NCBI GenBank assembly: GCA_963575645.1
Contig: OY754466.1
Location: forward strand, 12,378,001-12,442,000
Length of the DNA: 64,000 bases
DNA from: Xanthostigma xanthostigma
Lineage: Eukaryota; Arthropoda; Insecta; Raphidioptera; Raphidiidae
Direction: 5' to 3'
Position 1 is the stretch's first letter. Every line of letters begins with the position of its first letter. This document shows, in pieces, positions 54,438-64,000 of this stretch. Both the position numbers and the translations under genes were made by a program. A model generated the notes under the pieces. The model did not search any database and was not told the DNA's origin. It saw only the letters and a list, made by a program, of their open reading frames with translations.

Positions 54438-55390
54438 ACCGATAATTGCTCGTATTCCTCTCGTGACAAGAAACTATGACTATAATTTGGAATTATTTAA
54501 CCCTCTATTATTTCGGGGTCAGAAATGCGCCATTTACGAGAAAATATATTTCGGTTTTCGTTAGGGCTTCACACGAGACGAGAGTAGACGAGACTATCAA
54601 AAATCTCGTCTCGGTCTCGTCAATCCCTAGAAAATTCAGTCTCGTTCAAGTCTCGGTCTCGTCTCGTTACCAGATGTCTCGTCTCGTCTCGCTTAATTTT
54701 AAATAATGATAATATATATTATATAAACTAAATAATAAATAATAATAAGTAGTTTTTTAAAGCTATATTTATTACGTTATTATATAGAAATATTTGAACA
54801 TATAGGTACATAATTTTTTTTATTTTACACACTCAGATTTTATATTTTGTAAAATATATTGTTTTTTATTTCGACCTTTTCTAATTTTTCCAATAAAAAC
54901 TTTATAAAAAAAAATTTAACGAGACCATAAACGAGACTCTCGGGTTGCACTGTATGTGGTTTCGGTATCGTCCAAAATATTTACCAAAACGTATCGTCTC
55001 GTCTCGTCTCGCTTTTCCGAGACGAGAACGAGACGAGACGAGAAAAATCTCGCTCTCGTGTGAAGCCCTAGTTTTCGTTTTACAAAAATCCTAATTTTGG
55101 GAGTTAAAAATTAAAAAAAAAATTCTCACTTTCTAGTCTGAATTTTTCCATGATCTGATAGCTTACTATAATTGGCCAATCTTCTCAAAGCTAAAAACCA
55201 CGAAATCTACTGTTAGATCTTATGTTGTGTGTTAAAACTTACAATAAATAAAAAAAATAAAATAAAAATTCTTCACAAAAGTGTCATTATCATAAAAAAA
55301 TGACACATTTCTGACCTCCAAGTGATAAAGGTTAATCATTCCAAATTAGTTATAGTTTCTTCTCCCGAGAAGAATGCGAGCAATTACCAG
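54438..55390 (+). mobile_element. MITE family H, copy 1, interrupted by a hAT MITE
   Basis: Ends CCGATAATTGCTCGTATTCC and GAATGCGAGCAATTACC are inverted. The inner sequence matches 57,558-57,871 in the opposite orientation, except where the hAT element 54,562-55,070 interrupts it. Confidence 0.75.
54562..55070. mobile_element. hAT MITE built of GTCTC/GAGAC arrays, perfect 8-bp duplication
   Basis: Ends TAGGGCTTCACACGAGACGA and CTCTCGTGTGAAGCCCTA. Duplication GTTTTCGT exact (54,554-54,561 and 55,071-55,078). The arms are simple-sequence arrays of GTCTC, complementary end to end. Confidence 0.92.
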
Positions 55391-55884
55391 TCACTCTATA
55401 TTATATGATCATGCACTATGGTCAAATTTTCTTAATACGACCTTTTACTGACATATTACCTAAGTATAATTATTTTTTTCCTGGTTATCTGTACTTATAT
55501 GATTGTGGTAATTCAATAGAAACATTTTAAGAATATTTCAGTAGGCTTTTCAATTTTATTAAGTTGTAACATTGCAGATGCATTTACTATCTTGATTTTT
55601 CTATTTCTGGTTTCGTTGATTCATTCACTTGCAGTTCTCTAATCTCGTCGGCCATATAGCTTGAAAACACAATTTCTGTTCACGACGACTATCTCAAAGC
55701 CATGCAATATCGATTTTAAGCAGGGCTCTGGGGTTAGTGTAGTAATGCGAGAAAACATATTGTGTATGTACATTGCGTACACACAGGTACAGTATGCAAC
55801 GGAAGTACGCCGGGTATTTTATGCATTTCCTCTCATTACACTTGTCTTGCACACTGGAGTTTACTTCCCAAATACAAATTTTTA

Positions 55885-56185
55885 GCGGTGCGTCCCGGTT
55901 TCACCCGGGTGCGATAGATATAATTGTGCAAAATGTATTTCGTTTTCGGCCCGGCGTCTGAATTAATAACTTTGAGCAAATTCTACCAGATTTGCTTCTG
56001 AACTAATAGCTTTGAACGAATTATAACAGAGTTCGCTACTTGGTACTATCACAGTTTTTTTTTGTTTGCTTCTGAACTAATAGCTTTGAGTAAATTCTAT
56101 CAGATGTTGCATGTTACTAAAACAGTTTTTTTGAGAAATCACCATAATTTTGTACACAATATTTAATAAAAACTATCCTATAGCG
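55885..56185 (-). mobile_element. Helitron-like element, minus orientation
   Basis: Begins AGCGGTGCGTCCCGGTTTCA with the CACCCGGGTG hairpin. Internal GAACTAATAGCTTTGA repeats match 2,707-2,965. Confidence 0.6.
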
Positions 56186-56262
56186 CAGGCATGTCAAACT
56201 CGTATGGATATGGCGGGCCACGTTATCTATTTTCTACTAAGTTGGGGGCCGCATGTTTTTAG
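56186..56262 (+). repeat. hAT (Charlie-like) end fragment
   Basis: CAGGCATGTCAAACTCG and GGCGGGCCAC, then GGGGGCCGCATG, is the standard opening of a widespread hAT family. The other end is not found. Confidence 0.5.
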
Positions 56263-56774
56263 TTACAAAATATTAGTGTAGGTACATTGTGCAGGTCATA
56301 AATTCTATTCAGTCAACTAGGAAATGTAAAAATAATGTGCACCACAGGTGCGTGGTCAGGAACTGGTACCTTTACCCTATAAGCATCTGTTGCATACGAT
56401 CTGTCATGGAAAATTTTAGTTGATGGTTTTGTATTTTCTATACGAATCTTGGAAACGGGACAATAGGAATCATTGAGAAAGAATAAGTTAATTATTATTA
56501 TCAATCTCTATCTTAAACGTAACGCGCAGTTAACTTTTGTAAACATACGACAGCTTGATGGAATCTATCAATTCACTTTGTACATAGCATGTGAATGACA
56601 TTTGTTCACAATTATTTATTCACGTATTGCTTGCTGATTTCGTTTGTCATCGCTTGTTCATAAAAATGATTATGTAAGTACTGTATTATTATTATTTTTT
56701 TTTTATTTATGGAAAAAAAATTATTGCGCACCATTAAATTGGAAGAAATATTACTTGTTCCAAATGTCCAGATA

Positions 56775-57400
56775 TCAAAGAATATATAAAGCTGAAGAGT
56801 TTGTTTGTTTGTTAGAACGCGCTAATCTCAGGAACTACTGGTTCAAATTGAATTTTTTTTTTTGTTGGATAGCCCATTTATCAAGGAAGGCTATAGGCTA
56901 TATAATATTACGCTATGATCATTAGGAGCGGAGCTTTAATGAAAAATGTTGCAAAATGTATCTCAAAAATAAGCTTCTATTCATGTGAAATGCACTAACT
57001 AGATATACTCATATTAGCGTTGTGAGAACACAACCTCAGGTGGCACCACAGAACAGGGTGGCACAATCGGTAGAGCATGCGACTGTCAATATATCAGGGT
57101 CGTGGGTTTGAGTATATTTTTATTTTTATTTTTTTATTTTCTACATTGCTTTCTTCTAAGGCTTACATTTAAATTTATTTTAATTTTATTTAATTAATTT
57201 AAAAAAAAATTATTAGTTAAAAAAAGTTTAAATACTGCTTTTTATCGGCAAAAACTTTTGAACGGTAGCTCCTATCATCATGAAATTTGGACGCAACATT
57301 CATCTAGATTCTAGGTAAACTAAGATGAATGTGTGTACTCATGTTCCTCCCTTCCCCATTCGTTCTTTTACACCCGGGTGAAACCGGACGGGACCGCTAG
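56775..57400 (+). mobile_element. Non-autonomous Helitron, second copy with decayed tRNA-like module
   Basis: Starts TCAAAGAATATATAAAGC and ends GGACGGGACCGCTAG before T. CACCCGGGTG hairpin at 57,371. The tRNA-like part (57,058-57,115) lost the end of its T-arm. Confidence 0.75.
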
Positions 57401-57411
57401 TACTCACTATA

Positions 57412-57555
57412 GCGGTCGTCCCGGTTTCGCCGGGGTGCAAAAGAACGAATGGGCTGGAGGGACATGAGTACGAACGTTCATCTTAGTTTACCGAGATGAA
57501 TGTTGTGTCCTTTCATGAGGATCGGAGTTGAAGTTCAAAAGTTTTTGTCGGATTT
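57412..57555 (-). mobile_element. Helitron 3' fragment, tail to tail with the previous copy
   Basis: CTATAGCGGTCGTCCCGGTT and the following AAAGAACGAATGGG are the complement of the tail of the neighbouring element. Confidence 0.65.
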
Positions 57556-57557
57556 TA

Positions 57558-57871
57558 ACCGATAATTGCTCGTATTCCTCTAAGGAGAAGAAACTATGAC
57601 TAATTTGAAACCTTATATCACTTGGTAGTCGGAAATGCGTCATTTTTTTGTGATAATGACACTTCTGTAAAGAATTTTTATTTTGTTTTATTTGTTGTAA
57701 CATAAAATCTAACTGTAAATTTCGTGTTTTTTAGCTTTAGGATTTTTGTAAAAAAAAAAAACGGAAGTAGATTTTCTCGAAAATGACGCATTTCCGACCC
57801 CTAAGTAATCAGTTAAATCATTCCAAATTAATCATTAGTTTCTTCTCCCGAGAGGAATACGACGATTACCC
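57558..57871 (-). mobile_element. MITE family H, copy 2, uninterrupted
   Basis: Inverted ends as in copy 1. It provides the empty-site version of the hAT insertion at 54,562. Confidence 0.7.
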
Positions 57872-57897
57872 TTAACTGGATATAAAACTTTCGATAA

Positions 57898-58113
57898 TTA
57901 AAGGTTTCGTTTAATTATTATTACAGTTAATTTAAAAATGCACATTTGATACAACGTTATACGAGTATAAAAATTGCGAATGGTAGGTGGTGCTGCCATC
58001 ATGCACCTAGCGAATAGGACACCCAGTATCGAGTCATCCTCGAGTCCGGGACTGATTTCGATATATGGTTCATGGTCTGGAATTTCGGAAGCTGTTTCGA
58101 TATCCAGAAATAT
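57898..58113 (-). CDS. Possible antisense coding exon
   Basis: A strong acceptor (TTTTCTTGTACAG) opens a 71-codon frame starting IFLDIETASEIPDHEPYIEI and SPGLEDDSILGVL. Base composition is GC-richer than the surroundings. It ends in TAA at 57,898. It could be the last exon of a gene nested in the Cip4 intron, or an unrecognised repeat. No partner exon found. Confidence 0.25.
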   Translation of the reverse strand: MFLDIETASEIPDHEPYIEISPGLEDDSILGVLFARCMMAAPPTIRNFYTRITLYQMCIFKLTVIIIKRNL

Positions 58114-58266
58114 CTGTACAAGAAAATTGCATGTAAGATGCGTCTTTATTTTGTAATCGAAATGCTTATTGACATAGAAAACGTTGAACGAAAACATTGC
58201 TTGTGTATAATGATTTAATTTTTCTTCCTTTTTTCCTTAGTAAGTTGTGATCATATCGTTAGATTC

Positions 58267-58561
58267 TAGAGCTGTAACAAACCGTATGTATTCGTACTGA
58301 GTAACGGGTACATCATCTGACTCGAAGTAACTAATCGTTACTTACAAATTCATTTCGTTTGATGCGGTTATACGTTATACGAACGAAATCATATCTTATC
58401 ACACGCCTCGATGCGATGGTACATGCTTGATGCTGTTAGTACACGATTGTATGTCGTATGAAAAGTAACAAGTAACGTAACGATACGAAAGTAACGGGTA
58501 CTGGTTCTTTAAGTAACGAATACATTCGGGTACACAATTTCTCGTTACTTTTACAGCTCTG
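58267..58561. mobile_element. hAT MITE (family G), second copy
   Basis: Ends TAGAGCTGTAACAAACCG and CGTTACTTTTACAGCTCT(G). Duplication TTAGATTC at 58,259-58,266 and 58,562-58,569. Reverse orientation to the 39.9-kb copy and about 90 bp shorter. Confidence 0.85.
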
Positions 58562-59534
58562 TTAGATTCTGTTTTTTGTCTGTCACGTGCTTTTGCTGAA
58601 GTGTTCCAGTGATTTCGTTATTTCATGGCATTTAGCCAACATACAAACGACCGTGGTTTACATTGTAAATTATTTTTGTCTCTTTCTTGTGCGGAAAGAA
58701 AAAATATTTAGTGCGCATTGTTATGGATGCGATTCATTAATTTTAAACTGACTTTATTGGATATAATTTTAGAACGCTTTAACCCTTTCCCGGCTAGGAG
58801 CCACGAAACGTATCGGTGTGAACATGACAGTGGAGGAATCAATAAATCGTGTTTTGTCAAAGTGTGTGAAAGAAAGTATTAGTGTGTACCTACATCAGAT
58901 CTTCACTCCGTCCTCTACCATTCACTTTACGCAGTACCGTACCATGAATAAACTAACACCCTTACTACGATAGAACGTAACACGCTATTAATGTAGTTTA
59001 TTCAAATGGTTGGTCTATTCAGTTAAATTTCTGTTATTTTTAAAAAACTTATTAATGAAATGTTAGGTTTGGGAATAAAAATAAAGTGTAATATTTTTTT
59101 CTTGGCATGCTTTTATTATATTTGTATACGCCATTTACTCACGTGTTTAGTACTCAAACTATCGTTTCGTAGTGCTCCAACTAACTCCAGAGTAGGAACC
59201 AAGGTCAACTGGAAAAGAGCTAAAGTTATTTTCCAGAATGATTATAGACCCATTCAACTCATACCTAGCTTTTGACAAAATCGGCAAGCGCGAGATAATT
59301 TGCTTTTTAGGAAAAAATATCGGAAGTAGGTATATTATGCTAGGACACTTCGGACCAAAATTACTGTGTCGTAACCTCCTCAGTGGCGTCCTTAAGGTGG
59401 CAAAATGCGTTAAAAATGTGTTTTCCAACTTTCATTTTAATTTGTTGTGAGAACCAGGCTATGCTGAACAAAATGGCATAATTAAAATTCTATAGAGTAT
59501 AACATTTCCTACAGAAAAGACCTTCGACGACATA

Positions 59535-60072
59535 TCTATACTAATATATGTATAAAGCTAAAGAGTTTGTTTGTTTGTGTGTTTGTTTGTTTGAACGCGC
59601 TAATCTCAGGAACTACTAGTTCAAATTGAAATTTTTTTTTGTTGGATAGCCCATTTATCGAGGAAGGCTGTAGGCTATATAATATTACGCTACGACCATT
59701 AGGAGCGGAGCTTTAATGAAAAATGTTGCAAAATGTATCTCAAAAATAAGCTTCTATTCATGTGAAATGCACTAACTAGATATACTCATATTAGCGAATA
59801 TATTTTTATTTTATTTTTTTTCTACATTTTTTCTTCTAAGGCTTACATTTAAATTTATTTTAATTTTATTTAATTAATTTAAAAAAAATTATTAGTTAAA
59901 AAAAGTTTAAATACTGCTTTTTATCGACAAAAAATTTTGAACGGTAACTCCGATCATCATGAAATTTGGACACAACATTCATCTCGGTAAACTAAGATAA
60001 ATGTGTGTACTCATGTTCCTCCCTTCCCCATTCGTTCTTTTACACCCGGGTGAAACCGGACGGGATCGCTAG
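59535..60072 (+). mobile_element. Non-autonomous Helitron lacking the tRNA-like module
   Basis: Starts TCTATACTAATATATG and ends GACGGGATCGCTAG before T. It matches the copies at 6.5 and 56.8 kb on both sides but jumps from ATATTAGCG directly to AATATATTTTT, where they carry the tRNA-like segment. Confidence 0.82.
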
Positions 60073-61100
60073 TGCGCCTATATAGGCAATAAAGCGTAGC
60101 TCTTCGAAATTGTCGCATTAAATATGCCACTTAGGTTAATTCGAGCCTGCAAAATTTTGTAACGGAGCCACAAGTTCGCGATAAAAATCTATCATGCAAT
60201 GTTACTCTGAACCTAAATTACTAAAATGGCATCTTTGAATTTTTATCTGAGTTCTGTTCTTTGCAGACCAGTTCTTCGCGAAGTCATCTCGTCTTGTCGT
60301 GCCTCGCTTAGGGATGTCATTTCGGCGCCAAACTGACCCACTTTTTATACATTTCGTGTGTCGTTGTCCCGAGAAATGAAATAAACTGCGTAAACAAAAT
60401 GTCTTAATTTCATTATTTTAGTTTATAATTATCTGTTGTTTAGTTTTTATGGAACCATGACATATATTTGATTAATATTATAGAGATACAAGACGTTGTT
60501 ATGGCGCAAAAGAAAATATTATGTCTGCTTCGTGTGATTTTGTTCATGTCTTATACGCGGCCAGGTTTGACCTTGTGGGTGTTTTTTACCTTGAAATCTC
60601 GTATTATACTCAACTCCACTAGTCAGCGTATTCAAAACAAACAATTGCACGTTTTAAGTATTGAATGACAATATTATTGCTTAAAGTAAGTTGATATTGT
60701 GTACATGTCTCACAGTCCGGTCACGTAATTCAACGATTTCTTTTATTTTTCTTTACTCCGGTGTTTGTAGAAAGAGACAGCATCCGTAAAAATAAGGGGC
60801 TATTCTAGTTACTAGTATCGTTTACAGATGGTAGTAGCGCAATTTCTGTGCACATCCACAAGTTTCGGGCTTAGCGGGTCTAGGTTGTCTAATAAGATGT
60901 GGTCCTATAAATATGGTAATTTAGTTGTTCATTGCTAGCCTAGCTATGATTGTCCCTGAAATTGCAAATTGCACAGTTACTGATCGCTTTTCCCACTCTT
61001 CTTACTACGCAGATTCTCAACCTGACTTACTATCTTTTCTATGCGATACATTGGCACTCGCCATCGGATCTAAAATCTAGGCATCCTAATAATTAAATAA

Positions 61101-61230
61101 TTAATCGGGCTCCCCAAGATAGATAGATGATGGATAGATTGTAGATTATAGACGCTCAACAGCTAAGTTTATCAGCGTCTATAATCTACAATCTATCCAT
61201 CCATCTATCTATCTTGGGGAGCCCGATTAA
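61101..61230. mobile_element. TTAA-flanked 122-bp near-perfect palindrome (piggyBac-type MITE)
   Basis: TTAA at 61,101 and 61,227. Arms TCGGGCTCCCCAAGATAGAT to its complement. Centre GATTATAGACGCTC / GAGCGTCTATAATC-type. TTAA duplication is the piggyBac hallmark. Confidence 0.75.
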
Positions 61231-61910
61231 CGCTTCGAGATTCGAATTGCATTTCTGGTTCACGTCACGCTAAGCTAAAGGATAACTTTAGCTGTGTGTC
61301 CATATTTTGTTCAATAAATAATAATCGGTTAAAAAAACGGCCAGTTTCATTAGAAAGATACCGCATTCCGAAAAATCATTAATTAATCTAAAATGCTGTA
61401 TTTTTGAGGCACAACATACCAACGTTTTGGAAGTTTCAAATCTTTCATTTTAGATTGCATTGTTGTGGATGAATGTTTGTAAATTGAAATTGAAAAATCT
61501 ACCTTATAACGTAGATTCCATTTCGGTATACCTACGTGCAGTATGTAGAGTATCTGTTTGTTGCCTCTAAGACTGGATGACATCGATAATAATTGATACC
61601 GGTAGATAATAAATGGTTATCGACATTATAATTGATAAAACATCACCACATATTATAAAACAAAGTCACTCTGCCGCGTCTGTCTGTCTGAACGCGATAA
61701 ACTCAAAAACTACCAAACGGATTTTCATACGGTTTTCACCAATGGACGGAGTGATTCAAAAGAAATGTTTATATGTGTATAATTCATTAATGTTTTGTGT
61801 AAATTGGTTTAAATATGACGATTATTGTTGAAGATGTCGGATAAAATCAAGCCGACTGGGACGCTGCCTAATCCATTTGAGCTATAACAAAACAATGTAT
61901 GGTGAAATTG
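61231..61910. other. Non-coding, repeat-associated
   Basis: 61,670-61,800 has the GTCTGTCTGAACGCGATAA motif that leads into the following repeat. No gene. Confidence 0.4.
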
Positions 61911-62155
61911 ATCCTCTTTTATACCCATATTGTAGGAAAGCATAAAAAACTTAGTCCGCCATCTTTAGAAGTCCGCCATATTGGTTTTAGAATGACGTCA
62001 CTTTATTTTTCGAGTTATTCTCAGCAAGCCCTTTCATTTGATACCCATATTGTAGGAAAGCATAATAAACTTAGTCCGCCATCTTTAGAAGTCCGCCATA
62101 TTGTATTTAGAGTGACGTCACTTTATTTTTCTTCCGCGATGTCTATCTTTTAAGG
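61911..62155 (+). repeat. 120-bp tandem duplication
   Basis: ATACCCATATTGTAGGAAAG at 61,921 and again at 62,041, exactly 120 bp apart, each followed by TCCGCCATATTG and TGACGTCACTTTATTTTTC. The 84-codon frame across it is repeat sequence. Confidence 0.8.
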
Positions 62156-62221
62156 ATAGCTTACTATACTCGTTTTAATGTTAAGCATTTTTCGTGGATA
62201 TCGTAAGTCAACGAAAAAACG

Positions 62222-62270
62222 GTGGCAATCTACAAATTCGAGCGAAGCCGAACAGGGCCGCGATTAATAA
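62222..62270 (+). repeat. Decayed Helitron 3' end
   Basis: GTGGCAATCTACAAATTCGA then GCGAAGCCGAACAGGGCCG resembles the tails at 42.4 and 54.2 kb. The terminal CTAG is lost. Confidence 0.5.
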
Positions 62271-62640
62271 ATGAATACAATAGATTCTAATTTTCAGGTT
62301 ATTTCTCAACTCTCGAACCTACAGTGGACCATATTATGTATTTTTCCTAGATATTTAGAGCAAGTATAGGTACATAGTTTTGTATGTAACTGTAATAATT
62401 GTTGCGTGTTCTATTAATATAATATGTTCCGGAAATGCTTTCTCCGTAATGCGTTTACTGTTACAAGATTTGCAGCCACATATTATTACGTTTTATTCAT
62501 GTGCCCAAACTGTAATGTAACTCCACATATGAGCAGTACACATTAGGAGATGTAACGAGATCAGTTCACTTTTAAGTGGTTTTCATGTTTTATTTAAAAA
62601 AAATATTCAATTACCTACACAGTGAGAACATCGTTCGTAG

Positions 62641-63238
62641 TGTAACAAAACTGCTGTAGTCCGTGGCGGAAATTATTTATTTGCAATAATAAATGTTTAA
62701 CAAAACAGTAAAACACACAAACGAAAGCGTACTTCTTTAACTTAACAGAAATAATAACGTTAACAGAAACAAAACTGATAGTTCTAATTTATAAAATAAA
62801 AGACTAAGTAACAGAGAATATAGAGTCACTAAATTATGTACAAAAAATATTCACAACACACAGGAACACAACACAAAATTTATCAGCACACTTGTCTATT
62901 AACTATAAGTCATTTATTTAAAACCGGATTTATAATTGCACTCACTAGAGTTAATTTATTTCCACAGTAAAATTTATGTCGTAATGCCAGAGCACCGTAT
63001 CAACACAACTCGCGAACAACTCGAATAACTAACCCTGCCTTGCTCACTCTGCTCGCCTTTTATAGTTTTCGGTCCATGCTCTAGAATGTTGTCCACGCAT
63101 CGAGATCACTTCTTTTATATGTGTTGGCATCTCTCCAAGCGATTATCTGCAGGTCGGATGTTTTTATCTGTTTCCATTGTTGTTGTTTCTAGTAGTTTCT
63201 ACCGAATTCCATAGTCGTCCCATCAAGGGCACGCAACA
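62641..63238 (-). mobile_element. Probable solo LTR, minus orientation
   Basis: On the minus strand it opens TGTTGCGTGCCCTTGATGG and closes CAGCAGTTTTGTTACA. A TATAAAAGG box (63,056-63,064) is followed by GCGAGCAGAGTGAGCAAGG, and AATAAA lies further on, the usual LTR order. No internal region or second LTR is in the window. The flanking duplication is not exact. Confidence 0.5.
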
Positions 63239-64000
63239 GTTGTTATATAATTTCTTACTTAAATGATACACGAACCGTTCGTGGACGTCAAAAGTTTACG
63301 ATATGAAACTTTTGTTTCAACCGTCTCATCAGATCCATGCTGGCCTGCAGAACGGATTGTCAAAAATTTGATTTTTACAATGACCTTCGATTTTGATTAA
63401 TAATTTCAGTTTCCATACATCAGGAGCAGTCTAATGTCGTATTCAAACTCCCAGTCATCTAGATTCTACAACATTTGTACTCACACAAAAACAAATGATT
63501 ATTCTTAACAAAAAAAGATCGCATTTCAAGCTAAATTTTGATCAAAATGCGTATAGAAAAACGTTATTTCGGAGTAGAAAGCTGTACAAAAAACGATGTT
63601 AAATACATTTATAGTTTAAAAAAAAAAACATCGTTTCATTCGAGCAATTATTTTTCGAGCATGATCGATTTTAAATTCTACAATCTAAAATACTTTTCAT
63701 ATGGAGAAATATGTATGTTCACAATCTAATGTCATTGTTAAATCAGAGTTTCTGGCAATGCTTTCTGCAACTGAGCATTAATCAGTTATTCCAACAGATA
63801 CGTAAACCATTGGCGGGCAATAAGAAAAGTTTGCGGATTTTGTTCAACGACGATAAGAAGTCCCCCTATATCGAGTTGGAGGACTTCGTATTTTTTGTGA
63901 ACAAATTCTTTGTATTTAAAAAATATTTTTTACTTTTTAGTCCACATTGCTATAAAAGAGTGTTTTTTTTGAGTTTCTTAAACTCTAATTTTAATTGTGG
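63239..64000. other. Non-coding, nothing recognised
   Basis: Remaining intron sequence. The 63-codon frame at 63,538 shows no family features. Confidence 0.4.

Larger units (their letters stand above)
48583..64000 (+). other. Cip4 first intron (partial), repeat-filled
   Basis: Starts with GTAAGT at 48,583. It has no convincing plus-strand coding exon up to the window end. Stretches 51,000-52,368, 53,250-53,959, 58,570-59,534 and 60,073-61,100 hold nothing I recognise beyond the GATTATAGACGCTC motif at 51,621. Confidence 0.55.

Noticed and set aside
61899..62153. 84-codon frame containing a repeated peptide
   Set aside because: The peptide repeat is just the 120-bp tandem duplication (120 is a multiple of three) of a common repeat.
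1..64000. CRISPR array, operon or bacterial features
   Set aside because: Direct repeats present are eukaryotic tandem or mobile repeats; genes are spliced and have eukaryotic promoters.

Overview
The window is AT-rich nuclear DNA from an arthropod, almost certainly an insect. It shows spliceosomal introns with GT..AG borders, intact cytosolic Hsp90 (MEEVD tail) and Hsp70 (GPTIEEVD tail) genes with heat-shock elements, and a dense load of insect-type mobile DNA: Helitrons ending in CTAG-T, hAT MITEs with 8-bp target duplications, TA-flanked fold-back MITEs, non-LTR retrotransposon fragments and one probable solo LTR. I cannot assign the order.

Layout. 1-18.3 kb holds no supported host gene. 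It contains a reverse-transcriptase relic split by a TA-flanked MITE, a 2.1-kb fold-back element with a 161-bp internal repeat, Helitron and hAT copies, and a second RT relic. At 18,354-21,133 (+) a three-exon gene encodes a 119-residue, cysteine-containing, probably secreted protein. From 47,973 back to 23,435 (-) I assembled a 12-exon gene by hand. Every splice phase agrees and the product is 928 residues of helix-rich, armadillo/HEAT-like sequence. Its predicted last intron is 16.6 kb and contains, on the opposite strand, both major heat-shock genes: Hsp83/Hsp90 (promoter 26.3 kb, CDS 27,181-29,840, one coding intron) and intronless inducible Hsp70 (37,571-39,520). A third strong heat-shock-element array followed by a TATA-like motif lies at 35,343-35,423 with no ORF behind it.

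At 48,559 (+), 585 bp upstream of and divergent from the 928-residue gene, an eight-codon first exon reads MSWGTELW followed by GTAAGT. This is the start of a Cip4/FNBP1-type F-BAR protein. The remaining 15.4 kb (48,583-64,000) is best read as its first intron. It is filled with mobile DNA, plus two small antisense coding candidates (49,070-49,231 and 57,898-58,113).

Functional reading: the two chaperone genes share heat-shock-factor control, and their nesting inside an antisense host gene raises the possibility of transcriptional interference during heat shock. The mobile elements are mostly short and non-autonomous. Several nest inside one another with readable target duplications, so insertion order can be deduced.
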